From: Streptomyces xiamenensis
GTDB lineage: Bacteria; Actinomycetota; Actinomycetes; Streptomycetales; Streptomycetaceae
Length of the DNA: 64,000 bases
Assembly (NCBI RefSeq): GCF_000993785.3
Contig: NZ_CP009922.3
Span: forward strand, 1,364,001 to 1,428,000
Reading direction: 5' to 3'
Positions within the stretch are counted from its first letter, which is position 1; each line of letters starts with the position of its first letter. Position numbers and translations under genes: made by a program. Below are positions 10,651 through 18,496 of the stretch, piece by piece. Under the pieces are notes generated by a model, which saw nothing but the letters and a program-made list of their open reading frames with translations, was not told the origin of the DNA and made no database searches.

Positions 10651-10670
10651 CTCCACTGTACGCGACACCC

Positions 10671-11225
10671 TCAGTCCGTGAACGCGACCGTGAGGCACGC
10701 CACTCTGCCGCCCGCGACCCCGTGGTCCCCGGTGGCGTGCTCGTGCAGCACCAGGGAGTTGGCCTCGCCCGGCCGGAACACCCACGCGTGCCGGGAGACC
10801 GCCGTGCCCCGGCCCTGGGAGTCGGCGGTGAAGTCGAGCCACACCTCGTTGCGGGGGTTCGCCGCCCCGGGGTCCTCACCGGGCACGTTCTGGTAGTGCG
10901 GACCGGAGTCGGCGGGGTCCTCCCCGCACGGGGACTCGTGCACATGCGCCCCGAAGGTGTGCCCCGGCAGCACCCCGCGCACCTCCAGCTCCACCGTCAT
11001 CGCGTCGCCCGTCACGCGCTGCACCACCTGGATCCGGGCACCGGCGGGCACCAGGTCCTCGTCGTACGTCAGCGCGTCACGGCCGTCGCTCTCGCCGGGC
11101 GGGACGGTGTACCCCCACGCCCGCAGCCAGTGCGCCCCGTCATCCCCGGCGCGTGCCTGCGCGATTCCCGTGCCCGCCAGCGTCAGCACCATCGCGGGGG
11201 CCAGCGAGCGCGCCAGCACACGCAT
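10671..11225 (-). CDS. Secreted Cu/Zn superoxide dismutase-like protein lacking the zinc histidines
   Basis: 184 residues from ATG 11225, with GGAAGGGG six bases upstream. A signal peptide covers residues 1-26. The SOD beta-barrel signature is present: AHVHE (H94, H96), GPHYQ (H110), LHEH (H161) and a likely disulfide pair C100/C177. These match the four copper ligands of SodC. The segment between H110 and D131, which normally supplies two zinc histidines, has none, as in copper-only SODs. It ends 21 bp before the manganese riboswitch on the same strand, linking oxidative defence with Mn export. Activity is inferred. Confidence 0.78.
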   Translation of the reverse strand: MRVLARSLAPAMVLTLAGTGIAQARAGDDGAHWLRAWGYTVPPGESDGRDALTYDEDLVPAGARIQVVQRVTGDAMTVELEVRGVLPGHTFGAHVHESPCGEDPADSGPHYQNVPGEDPGAANPRNEVWLDFTADSQGRGTAVSRHAWVFRPGEANSLVLHEHATGDHGVAGGRVACLTVAFTD

Positions 11226-11390
11226 CCGCGGCCCCTTCCGCACCCCACTGATCTCCGTGCTCCGCACACCCATGTCCGTTCTCCTCACACGCCGCTGCAC
11301 ATAGCCCCTCACCTGGGGCGTTTCCACACGATGCCCCCTCGGGAGTGGGGCGCCCGCCGTACGCACCCGCGTTCACCGGCTGGATGACGC

Positions 11391-11421
11391 GGGCGTACGC
11401 TGTACGGCGGTACGTGTACGC
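11391..11421. promoter_or_regulatory. GTAC-rich quasi-palindrome upstream of DedA gene
   Basis: Four GTAC tetramers occur within 30 bp in an approximately symmetric arrangement (GCGTAC, GTAC, GTAC, GTACGC) about 110 bp before the DedA start, in the 298-bp gap after the SOD-like gene. It could be an operator or promoter element. Nothing else recognisable lies in this gap. Confidence 0.3.
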
Positions 11422-11523
11422 ACGACATGGGGAACGACCGTGCACAGGAATGCGTCACTATCGAGAACATCCAGCGACGAGGACGGCTGACGGCCCAACG
11501 GCTGCGCGGGGAGCGGGGAACAC

Positions 11524-12168
11524 GTGTTGGAGACCTTGGGGGTCCTGCTCTACGCCCCGTGGATCTACCTCGTCGTCGTGCTGTTCATCCTGCTCGACGT
11601 GTTCGTCCCGGTGCTCCCCAGCGGCGCCGTCGTGGTCACCGCGGCGACCATCGCGGGCGGTACGGCCATGGACGTGGCGGGCCTGCCGGCCCCCAACCCC
11701 GGAGCCCATCTGCCGCAGCTGGCCCTGCTGATGCTGTGCGCGGCGACCGCCTCGTTCCTCGGTGATCTGTGCGCCTACCGCCTCGCCCTGCACGGCGGGC
11801 GCCGCTTCGACACCGCCATCGCCCGCTCCCGGCGCCTCTCCAGCGCCCAGGTCCGACTCGGCTCGGCGCTGGCCAGGGGCGGCGGTTCGCTGGTCGTCCT
11901 GGCGCGCTTCGCCCCGGCCGGGCGGGCGGTGGTCTCGATCGGGGCCGGCGCCACCCGCCGCCGGGCCAAGGACTTCCTGCCGTGGTCGGCGCTGGCCGCC
12001 GTGGTGTGGACCTGCTACAGCGTCGGCATCGGCTACCTCGGCGGCCAGATCCTGGGCGCGAGCTGGATCAGCACCGGCCTGTCGCTGGTGGCCCTGGCGG
12101 TGGCGGGGGCGGTGGCCGTCCGGCTGCTGCGTCCGGCCCCCGCCCAGCCTGCGCCCGCCACCGCGTAG
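11524..12168 (+). CDS. DedA/VTT-domain membrane protein
   Basis: 214 residues from GTG 11524, preceded by a GGGGA site. Hydrophobic segments lie near residues 10-40, 65-90, 120-150 and 170-200. The VTT-domain features are FVPVLPSGAVVV near the N-terminus and the Gly/Arg-rich loop FAPAGRAVVSIGAGATRR. DedA proteins are now regarded as undecaprenyl-phosphate or phospholipid flippases/scramblases (family knowledge), so a role in envelope lipid recycling is plausible. Stands alone. Confidence 0.85.
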   Translation: MLETLGVLLYAPWIYLVVVLFILLDVFVPVLPSGAVVVTAATIAGGTAMDVAGLPAPNPGAHLPQLALLMLCAATASFLGDLCAYRLALHGGRRFDTAIARSRRLSSAQVRLGSALARGGGSLVVLARFAPAGRAVVSIGAGATRRRAKDFLPWSALAAVVWTCYSVGIGYLGGQILGASWISTGLSLVALAVAGAVAVRLLRPAPAQPAPATA

Positions 12169-12198
12169 GCACCGGGCAACACCGCCGCGCGCCGCCGG

Positions 12199-13017
12199 TC
12201 AGGCGAGTCGGCCGACGCCTCCGTACCAGGACACATCGGCGTGGTCGGGCCGCTCCTCCTCGGGCACCTCGGGCCGCCAGTCCGAGACGACCTGCACCCC
12301 GGGCTCGATGATCTCCAGCCCTTCGAAGAACTCCGTGAAACGCGCCTTGTCGCGCAGCGTCAGCGGCACGCCCTGCGCCCGGTAGGCGCGCTGGACGCCC
12401 ATGGCCGCCTCGGGGGCGATGTCGGCGGTGGCGTGCGACAGGATGAAGTGGCTTCCGGAGGGCACGGCGTCACGCAGCGTCCGCACGATCGATTCCGGCT
12501 TCTCCTCGTCGCCCACGAAGTGCAGCACGGCGACCGCAAGAACGCCCACCGGCTCGCTGAAATCGATGAGTTCACGGGTGCGCGGGTGATCGAGGACCGC
12601 GCGCGGATCGCGGGCGTCGCCCTGGATGACGGCCGTGCGCCGGTCCTGGGCGAGCATGGCACTGCCGTAGACGAGCACGATCGGGTCGTTGTCGACGTAG
12701 ACGACGTGTGAGGTCGGGTCGTGGCGCTGGGCGACCTGGTGGACGTTCTCGGCGGTCGGCAGCCCGGAGCCGAGATCGATGAACTGCCGTATGCCCGTCT
12801 CGCGCACCAGGTACTGGACGGCGCGGCCGAGGAACTTGCGGTTCTCCCGGGCGGCCGTGCGCAGCAGCGGAAAGGCGGTCAGCGCCTTCTCGGCGGCTTC
12901 ACCGTCCACGGTGTAGTGATCCTTGCCGCCCAGCAGATAGTCGTACATCCGGGCGGCGTGCGGCTGATCCGTGCGCAGGTCCACCGGACCACCCGTCTCG
13001 TCGTTGAGCTCTGCCAC
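12199..13017 (-). CDS. DUF574-family S-adenosylmethionine-dependent methyltransferase
   Basis: 272 residues from GTG 13017, with GAGGAG seven bases upstream. The opening PHAARMYDYLLGGKDHY is diagnostic for the DUF574/Methyltransf_19 family, which is greatly expanded in Streptomyces. The SAM-binding motif reads FIDLGSGLPTAENVHQ, followed by VVYVDNDPIVL and DARDP. Substrates of the family remain unknown. An inverted repeat lies 25-47 bp upstream. The gene stands alone, convergent with DedA. Confidence 0.92.
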   Translation of the reverse strand: MAELNDETGGPVDLRTDQPHAARMYDYLLGGKDHYTVDGEAAEKALTAFPLLRTAARENRKFLGRAVQYLVRETGIRQFIDLGSGLPTAENVHQVAQRHDPTSHVVYVDNDPIVLVYGSAMLAQDRRTAVIQGDARDPRAVLDHPRTRELIDFSEPVGVLAVAVLHFVGDEEKPESIVRTLRDAVPSGSHFILSHATADIAPEAAMGVQRAYRAQGVPLTLRDKARFTEFFEGLEIIEPGVQVVSDWRPEVPEEERPDHADVSWYGGVGRLA

Positions 13018-13041
13018 TCCGGCTCCTCACTCCGTCATCGA

Positions 13042-13064
13042 TTAGTCAACTCCGAGCAGACTAA
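13042..13064. promoter_or_regulatory. Inverted repeat TTAGTC-N11-GACTAA upstream of DUF574 methyltransferase
   Basis: Perfect six-base arms (13042-13047 and 13059-13064) lie 25 bp before the methyltransferase start, in the only AT-rich patch of the gap. Promoter or operator role inferred from position and symmetry. Confidence 0.4.
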
Positions 13065-13115
13065 CGGTGCTTGCGCCGCAGGGGTTTGCGGGCCATTCGA
13101 AGGAACGGTGAATGC

Positions 13116-13694
13116 TCACCGCATACGGCGGCGGTGCGCGGCGACCCGCTCGCGGGAGGCGCAGGCCGGGGAGCAGTAACGGCGGGGGCTGCCGGGGCCG
13201 GTGCCGAGGAAGAGGGTGCCGCAGCGCGGCGAGGCGCAGGTGCCCCAGGTGGCGCGGCCGTACTCGGTGAGGACCTGCGCCAGGGCGAGGGCGCTGGAGG
13301 CGAGGAACCAGTCCGCCCAGCCGGCGTCGTCGCCCCGGTCGACGTGCAGGTGCCAGGGCTGACCGTCGTGCCGGGAGAGGCGGGGGCGGGCACCGCAGTC
13401 GGCGAGGAGGCGATTGAGGGCGTGGGCGGCACGGTCGGTGCGCGCGTCGGCACTGATGTCCGGGGCGGGATCGGGATGGGGGTCGGTCAGCACCTCGTCC
13501 AGGAGCCGCTGGACAGCGCCGCGCAGAGCGGCGGCGTCGCCCTCGCCGAACGCTTCCCCGGCCACGTCGACGGGCCGTTCCCCGTGCCGTACCAGCAGTT
13601 CCGCGAGCGCCTCCCGAGAGAGATCCGGGGTGGCGCGTACGGCGTCGGCGAGATCGATCGCCCGCTGGGCGGGACGGAACTCCTGCTTGACCAT
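13116..13694 (-). CDS. CGNR zinc-finger (ABATE-domain) regulator
   Basis: 192 residues from ATG 13694. The N-terminal two thirds is the ABATE-type ligand domain (AIDLADAVRATPDLS...). The C-terminus carries the zinc-finger motif CASPRCGTLF ... RRYCSPACASRERV followed by AHRRRMR, the signature of actinobacterial CGNR proteins, which are presumed DNA-binding. No Shine-Dalgarno is visible; a TACGCT box ends six bases before the ATG, which suggests a leaderless transcript. It diverges from an MFS transporter and probably controls it. Confidence 0.88.
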   Translation of the reverse strand: MVKQEFRPAQRAIDLADAVRATPDLSREALAELLVRHGERPVDVAGEAFGEGDAAALRGAVQRLLDEVLTDPHPDPAPDISADARTDRAAHALNRLLADCGARPRLSRHDGQPWHLHVDRGDDAGWADWFLASSALALAQVLTEYGRATWGTCASPRCGTLFLGTGPGSPRRYCSPACASRERVAAHRRRMR

Positions 13695-13700
13695 GGTCCG

Positions 13701-13730
13701 AGCGTAACGTCTTATAGCAACTAGCCGCTA
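13701..13730. promoter_or_regulatory. Divergent promoter region with TAGC-N8-GCTA dyad
   Basis: The 70-bp CGNR/MFS gap contains the minus-strand -10 box TACGCT (13706-13701) and a short dyad, TAGC (13715-13718) with GCTA (13727-13730), in locally A/T-rich DNA. Plausible binding site for the adjacent CGNR protein; weakly supported. Confidence 0.4.
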
Positions 13731-13764
13731 CAGATGCGTGGTGCAGGGGGAAGGGAGCCGGCGC

Positions 13765-14925
13765 ATGTCCCGTTACCTGACGACGGCCTTCCTGGCACGT
13801 ATGGCCGAGGAGGGCATGGCGGTGGCGCTCGCCCTGCTGGCGCTGCACCGCACCGGCAGCGCCGCCCAGGGAGCTTTCGTCCTGACGGCCTGGATGGCGC
13901 CGCATGTACTCGCCGCGCCCCTGGTGGGCGCGCTGCCGGCCCGCTGGTACGGCGCGGCGCTGGGGATCTTCGCGACGGCCATCGCCACCCTGGCGGCGAC
14001 CGTGGGGCATGCGCCGCTGCCGCTGACCGCGGCCATCGCGGTGGCGGGCGGCAGTTGCGGCCCCGTGGTGGCCGGCGGCCTGTCCAGTCTGGTCGCCGGG
14101 CTCGCCCCCGCCGGCCGGGACCGCACCCGCGCCTACGGCCTGGACGCGACCGTCTACAACGCCGCCTCGGTGGCCGCCCCGGCGGCGGTGGGCGTGCTGA
14201 CTGCCCTCACCGGCCCGGCCCGGGCCATGCTGGCGCTGGCGGTGTCCGCCGCGACGGCGGCCCTGCTGACGGCGGCCCTGCCGCGGCCCCCGGCCCCCGC
14301 CCGCCCGCCCTCGCGTGCCGGAGTGACGGCGGCCATGACAGCGGGTACGACGGCGCTGTGGCGGGTCCCGCAGTTGCGGGCCGTCACGGCGGCCACCTCC
14401 CTGGCCTTCCTCGGGGTGGGCGGACTGACCACCACCACCGTGCTGCTCGCCGAGGAGCGGGCGTTCCCCGGCGGCGGCAGCCTGCTGATGACGGTGTTCG
14501 CCCTCGGCGCCCTCGCCGGCGCGCTGGCCACCGCCCGGCTGCGCCGCCCCGTACCGCCCGCCCGGCTGGTCACGGTGGCGCTGGCCGGAACCGGAGTGGC
14601 CCTGGGCGCGGCGGCGTTGGCGCCGTCGCCGGTGCTCTGCCTGCCGCTGTACGCGTTCGCGGGCCTGTGCGACGGCCCGCTGCTGAGCGCCACCCTCCGC
14701 ATCCGCGCCGATCACGCCCCGGACCACCTGCGCGCCCAGGTCTTCACCCTGGGCGCGGGGCTGAAGATCACGGCGGCGGCCTGCGGAGCGGCCCTGGTCG
14801 GCCTGCTGGCGGCACTCCCGGCCGCACTCCTGCTGATGTGGGCGGCGCTCCTCCACGTGGCCGCCGCCGCCCTCCACACCGGCCTCACCCGTCACACCAC
14901 CCGGACCGGCAGTACCACGGCCTGA
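13765..14925 (+). CDS. MFS transporter
   Basis: 386 residues. ATG 13765 is chosen because GGGGGAAGGGAG lies just upstream; an upstream GTG at 13738 has no ribosome site. Twelve hydrophobic segments cover the protein, with small-residue-rich helices and Arg/His-containing loops (ARMAEEGMAVALALLALH at the start). No substrate-diagnostic motif is evident. The divergent CGNR regulator suggests ligand-induced expression, as for a drug or metabolite exporter. Confidence 0.85.
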   Translation: MSRYLTTAFLARMAEEGMAVALALLALHRTGSAAQGAFVLTAWMAPHVLAAPLVGALPARWYGAALGIFATAIATLAATVGHAPLPLTAAIAVAGGSCGPVVAGGLSSLVAGLAPAGRDRTRAYGLDATVYNAASVAAPAAVGVLTALTGPARAMLALAVSAATAALLTAALPRPPAPARPPSRAGVTAAMTAGTTALWRVPQLRAVTAATSLAFLGVGGLTTTTVLLAEERAFPGGGSLLMTVFALGALAGALATARLRRPVPPARLVTVALAGTGVALGAAALAPSPVLCLPLYAFAGLCDGPLLSATLRIRADHAPDHLRAQVFTLGAGLKITAAACGAALVGLLAALPAALLLMWAALLHVAAAALHTGLTRHTTRTGSTTA

Positions 14926-15010
14926 ACGGGGCCGACGAGAGATCCTCAGACGTACCCGGCACCGGACGGCACCGCCAGCAGCGCCGGCATCTCCCGTACG
15001 TCCGCGCCGT

Positions 15011-15541
15011 TCACCGTCGCCCCGGCAGCAGGATCAGCCCCGACACCGCGGCCGACAGCCAGCACAGCGGCTGCACTGTCATCGCGTCGAACACGAAGGC
15101 GAACAGCCCGCACAGCACCGAGAGCGTCAGCACGACGACGGCGGCGCGCCGTACGACTCCGCCCCCGGCCCACTCACCGCGCAGCGGCCCGGACGGCCGC
15201 CACATGATCCACAGCCCCAGGGCGACGGGCACGGTGGCGAACAGCAGGAACGGCAACGGCGGTCGGGGCATGGCGGAGGTGACCGCGCTGTCCGGGCCCG
15301 CGAGTTCGACCAGACCCACCACCAGGACAACCGGCCCCACGAGACCGAAGACGCCCGCGACCAGCCGCAGCACCGGAACACCCGCGATCACCGGTACCGG
15401 CTGCCGGCCGAGGCCGAACGGCAGGGAGCGCCGCGACATCAGTTCCAGTCGCCGTGCCGCGTCACGGAAGTCCGTGGCGACGATCCAGCCGAACGCGGTC
15501 GCCGTCAGTCCCCACATCACCGTGAACAGACCACTGTTCAT
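15011..15541 (-). CDS. Small multi-pass membrane protein of unknown function
   Basis: 176 residues. ATG 15541 is chosen (AAGGGG about ten bases upstream); the frame extends further but into the tRNA terminator region. Four to five hydrophobic segments occur (LFTVMWGLTATAFGWIV, LVAGVFGLVGPVVLVVGLV, LFATVPVALGLWIMW, AAVVVLTLSVLCGLFAFVF). A short cytosolic segment after the first helix (FRDAARRLELMSRRS) is basic. I do not recognise the family. It lies downstream of tRNA-Val on the same strand, separated by a terminator. Confidence 0.6.
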   Translation of the reverse strand: MNSGLFTVMWGLTATAFGWIVATDFRDAARRLELMSRRSLPFGLGRQPVPVIAGVPVLRLVAGVFGLVGPVVLVVGLVELAGPDSAVTSAMPRPPLPFLLFATVPVALGLWIMWRPSGPLRGEWAGGGVVRRAAVVVLTLSVLCGLFAFVFDAMTVQPLCWLSAAVSGLILLPGRR

Positions 15542-15596
15542 CGTCCGGCCCGCCCCTTCTCCCCGACGCTGGACACCACGCACCACACACCACGAA

Positions 15597-15624
15597 GCCC
15601 TGCCCCCCACGGGGGGGACAGGGC
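15597..15624 (-). terminator. Stem-loop terminator of tRNA-Val
   Basis: Arms GCCCTG (15597-15602) and CAGGGC (15619-15624) enclose a further C-run/G-run pairing. The stem sits about 20 bp past the 3' end of the tRNA in its direction of transcription. There is no U-tract, as is common in Streptomyces. Confidence 0.6.
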
Positions 15625-15643
15625 CGGGTCGATCGCACGGGAG

Positions 15644-15715
15644 TGGGTGCAGACGGGTTCGAACCGCCGACATCCGCCTTGTAAGGGCGGCGCTCTACCG
15701 CTGAGCTATGCACCC
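15644..15715 (-). tRNA. tRNA-Val (anticodon UAC)
   Basis: The minus strand folds into a complete cloverleaf: acceptor GGGTGCA/TGCACCC, D-arm GCTC-AGCGGTA-GAGC, anticodon stem CCGCC/GGCGG with loop CTTACAA, a five-base variable loop, and T-arm GGCGG-TTCGAAC-CCGTC. The anticodon TAC reads GUA/GUG valine codons. The discriminator is A and CCA is not encoded. Confidence 0.97.
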
Positions 15716-15763
15716 GTGGATGTGCAACAGCGTACATGGCCGACCATGGTGGGGTTAGCCATA

Positions 15764-15779
15764 CCCGGCTTCGGCCGGG
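15764..15779. other. Perfect UUCG-loop hairpin
   Basis: CCCGGC (15764-15769), loop TTCG, GCCGGG (15774-15779): a very stable tetraloop hairpin between the tRNA promoter side and the DUF4097 gene. It could be a terminator remnant or an mRNA-stabilising 5' element; no T-tract follows. Confidence 0.45.
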
Positions 15780-15858
15780 CAGCAGGATTACCAGGTGGCG
15801 GCGGCGTTTCTAGCGTTGAGGTGTTCTTGTTCCCCGCCCCGCCACCAGGAGTCCCACC

Positions 15859-16626
15859 GTGCGCCGCGCCCTCCTCCCCGTCACCGTCCTCGCCGCCGGA
15901 ACCGCCGTGCTGCTGGCGGGTCTCACCGGCTGCTCACGGCAGACGCACGACGGCGCCGCCGAGCACGCCGCCTTCGGTGTCGAGGGCGGAACGCTCACCG
16001 TCGAGGCGGGCGGCAGCGACGTCCGGCTGGTGCCCGACCCCGGGCTGAGCGGCGAGATCGGCGTCACCCGCTGGTTCACGGCGAGCAAGGTGAGCGGCAC
16101 CACCGACGCCGACTGGGAGATGGACGGGGACACCCTGACCCTGCGTGTCACCTGCGACGGGTTCGTCACCACCTGCGACATCCGGCACGAGATCACGGTG
16201 CCCGCCGATCTCGCCGTGACCCTGCGCGGCTCGAACGGTGCCATCGAGGCCGCCGGGTTCTCCGCACCGCTGGATCTGGAGTCGGACAACGGCAGCGTCA
16301 CCGTGCGGGACATCGGCGCCCCCTCCCTGCGGCTGGCCTCGCACAACGGGAAGGTCAGCGGCTCCGGGCTCGATGTCCCGCTGATCACCGCCGACACCCA
16401 TAACGGGGGCGTCACCCTCGCCCTCACCACCGTGCCGGAGGAGGTCGCCGTCACCTCCCACAACGGCGGCGTCGATCTCACCGTCCCGGCCGCCGGTACG
16501 TACCGGGTGGACACCGACACCCACAACGGATCCGTCGACGTGGACGCCCCGCACAGCGCCGACGCCGCCGCCCGGATCGGCATCAGCACCCACAACGGGG
16601 CCATTTCCGTTCACGGCTCTGACTGA
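15859..16626 (+). CDS. DUF4097-type beta-repeat lipoprotein
   Basis: 255 residues from GTG 15859, with AGGAG upstream. A lipoprotein signal peptide ends in the lipobox LTGC (residues 22-25), so the mature protein is lipid-anchored outside the membrane. The body is a beta-helix-like repeat built on an NG turn: GSNGAI, SDNGSV, SHNGKV, THNGGV, SHNGGV, THNGSV and THNGAI, seven copies about 16-25 residues apart. This is the DUF4097 pattern. The precise function of such proteins is unknown. Confidence 0.85.
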   Translation: MRRALLPVTVLAAGTAVLLAGLTGCSRQTHDGAAEHAAFGVEGGTLTVEAGGSDVRLVPDPGLSGEIGVTRWFTASKVSGTTDADWEMDGDTLTLRVTCDGFVTTCDIRHEITVPADLAVTLRGSNGAIEAAGFSAPLDLESDNGSVTVRDIGAPSLRLASHNGKVSGSGLDVPLITADTHNGGVTLALTTVPEEVAVTSHNGGVDLTVPAAGTYRVDTDTHNGSVDVDAPHSADAAARIGISTHNGAISVHGSD

Positions 16627-16694
16627 CCTGGCCATGTTCTGTCCCCACTCCTGATGAAAGAATGACGGAAGTCGTGGAGTGGGGAGAGTGCACA

Positions 16695-18032
16695 GTGAGG
16701 GCGACGCGTACCGCGAAGGAACTTGCCGGGATCGCGCTGCTGCCGCTCGCGCTGCTGCCCGCCGTGGCACTCGCCCTCCCCGGGGCGTTCACCGGCGGCG
16801 GGGTACGGCGCTGGGGCCGGGGCCGGGTGGAGGACCTGCGGAACGAGGCGCAGGCCGCGCAGGACGAGACGGCCGCCGCCTTCTACGACCTCGACACCGC
16901 CCAGCGCGAGCTGCGGATCACCATCGAGACCATCACCGCCGCCGCCGACGACACGCGCCGGGCGGGCCGGGTGGCGGCGGACTTCGCCGCGTTCGGCGAG
17001 CGCATCGACCAGGTCAGCCACGAGTACATCCGCACCGTGGACTCCCACGACCTCGACAGCGAGGACCTGGACGCCGGCACCGCCTCCCGCGCCCGGCACG
17101 ACTTCACCCGGGTCCGTGACGAGCTGCGCCGGGTCAAGGCCGATCTGGACCGCTTCGGCGAGAGCCTGGGCCCGCTGCTGGAGCGCGCCGAGAACCAGCT
17201 GCGCCAGGTCGCCCCCGCCGTGGAGGGCGCCAAGCGGGCCCTGCTGGCCGCGACCTCCGCACTGGACTCGGTACGCGAGGCGCGGCTGGCCGCCGATCAG
17301 CTGGCCACCGCGCTGGCGGCACTCGGCCCCGAGCTGCGGCTGCTGAACGAGGGCCCGGCCCAGCACGGCATCCAGCCGACCGTGCGGCGCGCCGAGGACG
17401 TACGGCGGCGGGCCGAGGCGATCACCGCGGAGGCCGAGCAGCTGCCGCGCCGGGCGGCAGGGATCGACAAGCGGCTGGCGTCGCTGCGCACCCGGGCTCA
17501 GGCGATCACCACCCGCGCCGGGCAGGTGGAGCCGGTACTGAGCGAGCTGCGGCGCCGCTTCAGCGCGGCGTGCTGGCAGGATCTCCAGCGCGTTCCCGAG
17601 CAGGCGGCGGCCTCGGTACGGGAGGCGGAGAACACGCTGCGTGACGCCCAGCGGGCGCGCGACGAGCAGCGCTGGGACGAGGCGACGGCACGGCTGGCGG
17701 CGGTGCAGACCCTGCTGGGGCGTACCGATGAGTCGGTGTCGGCGGCCGGTGAGCGGCTGCGGCGGCTGAACGAGGTGTCCTTCGACCCGTCGAAGGAGGC
17801 GGAGCGCACCAGGTTCGCGATCCGGGACGGGCAGCGGCTGGCGATGAGCGGCCGGTCCGTCCCGGACCCGCGGCACGCCGGGCCGCTGGACGCGGCGGTG
17901 GAGCGGCTGGACCGGGCGGTGGCCGCTTTGGAGTCGGGGGGCCGCAACCCCGACTACTGGCTGTTCCTGACCGAGATGGAGGCGGTACGGAGCCTGGTCT
18001 CCTCCGTCGTGGAGGACATCCGGCGCCGCTAG
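16695..18032 (+). CDS. Membrane-anchored coiled-coil protein of unknown function
   Basis: 445 residues. GTG 16695 has GGGGAG eight bases upstream. One N-terminal hydrophobic helix (AGIALLPLALLPAVALALPG) is followed by an almost entirely helical Ala/Glu/Arg/Leu-rich body. Heptad-like spacing (VRDELRRVKADLDRFGESL, AEQLPRRAAGIDKRLASL) suggests long coiled coils. I recognise no catalytic motif; a scaffold role is possible. The stop codon TAG is part of a CTAG target duplication: a 186-bp repeat element inserted exactly here, so the original C-terminus may have differed. Confidence 0.7.
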   Translation: MRATRTAKELAGIALLPLALLPAVALALPGAFTGGGVRRWGRGRVEDLRNEAQAAQDETAAAFYDLDTAQRELRITIETITAAADDTRRAGRVAADFAAFGERIDQVSHEYIRTVDSHDLDSEDLDAGTASRARHDFTRVRDELRRVKADLDRFGESLGPLLERAENQLRQVAPAVEGAKRALLAATSALDSVREARLAADQLATALAALGPELRLLNEGPAQHGIQPTVRRAEDVRRRAEAITAEAEQLPRRAAGIDKRLASLRTRAQAITTRAGQVEPVLSELRRRFSAACWQDLQRVPEQAAASVREAENTLRDAQRARDEQRWDEATARLAAVQTLLGRTDESVSAAGERLRRLNEVSFDPSKEAERTRFAIRDGQRLAMSGRSVPDPRHAGPLDAAVERLDRAVAALESGGRNPDYWLFLTEMEAVRSLVSSVVEDIRRR

Positions 18033-18218
18033 GGCCTGTCGATGGATCCCGCCTGGCCCACGTCGCCTGGCACGGCACCTCGCTGCGTTGTCGAGACGCC
18101 CAAGTAGCCCACTACGAGGCCGCCCCTCCGCCTTGCGATGCTCCCCCAGCCTTCGGCCGGGAGGTGCCCCCAGCACCAGACAACGCGGGCCTGACCGGCG
18201 CTATCCATCAGACAGGCC
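18033..18218. mobile_element. MITE-like element with CTAG target-site duplication
   Basis: The left end GGCCTGTCGATGGAT and the right end (complement GGCCTGTCTGATGGAT) form imperfect terminal inverted repeats. The 186-bp element is flanked on both sides by CTAG (18029-18032 and 18219-18222). A palindromic 4-bp YTAR duplication is the hallmark of IS5-group transposition. There is no coding capacity. An internal CTCCCCCAGCC / CGGCCGGGAGG stretch resembles repeats I remember as common in Streptomyces intergenic DNA. Confidence 0.75.
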
Positions 18219-18231
18219 CTAGGCTGTGGCC

Positions 18232-18465
18232 ATGCCGCGTTATGAGTACCGCTGCCGCAGCTGTGGCACCCAGTTCGAGCTGAGCCGTCCGATGGCCGCG
18301 TCCGGTGATCCCGCGGTGTGTCCGGCCGGGCACGAGGACTCCGTCAAGCTGCTGTCGACCGTCGCGGTCGCCGTCGCCGGGGGTACGGGTTCCCCGGCCG
18401 CCGCGGGCCCGGCACCGGCCGCCGGTGGCGGCGGTGGCTGCTGCGGGGGCGGCTGCTGCGGTTGA
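18232..18465 (+). CDS. FmdB-family zinc-ribbon protein
   Basis: 77 residues. The start MPRYEYRC is typical of the family. Zinc ligands are C8-x2-C11 (CRSC) and C30-x3-H34, a CxxxH variant of the second knuckle. The tail is Ala/Gly/Pro-rich and ends in a curious GGGGGCCGGGCCG with four cysteines. No ribosome site is visible; a TAGGCT box ends six bases before the ATG, suggesting leaderless transcription. Part of that box lies in the CTAG duplication of the MITE-like element just upstream, so the insertion may have reshaped this promoter. Confidence 0.82.
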   Translation: MPRYEYRCRSCGTQFELSRPMAASGDPAVCPAGHEDSVKLLSTVAVAVAGGTGSPAAAGPAPAAGGGGGCCGGGCCG

Positions 18466-18496
18466 TACGTCCCGGTATGGGGTCCATGGTGGAGAA

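Noticed and set aside
14946..15173. A minus-strand Arg-rich frame after the MFS gene.
   Set aside because: It overlaps the membrane protein at 15011-15541 in another frame and has poor codon bias.
15644..15715. tRNA-Val as an integration site for a mobile element.
   Set aside because: No integrase gene and no duplicate of the tRNA 3' end is visible nearby.
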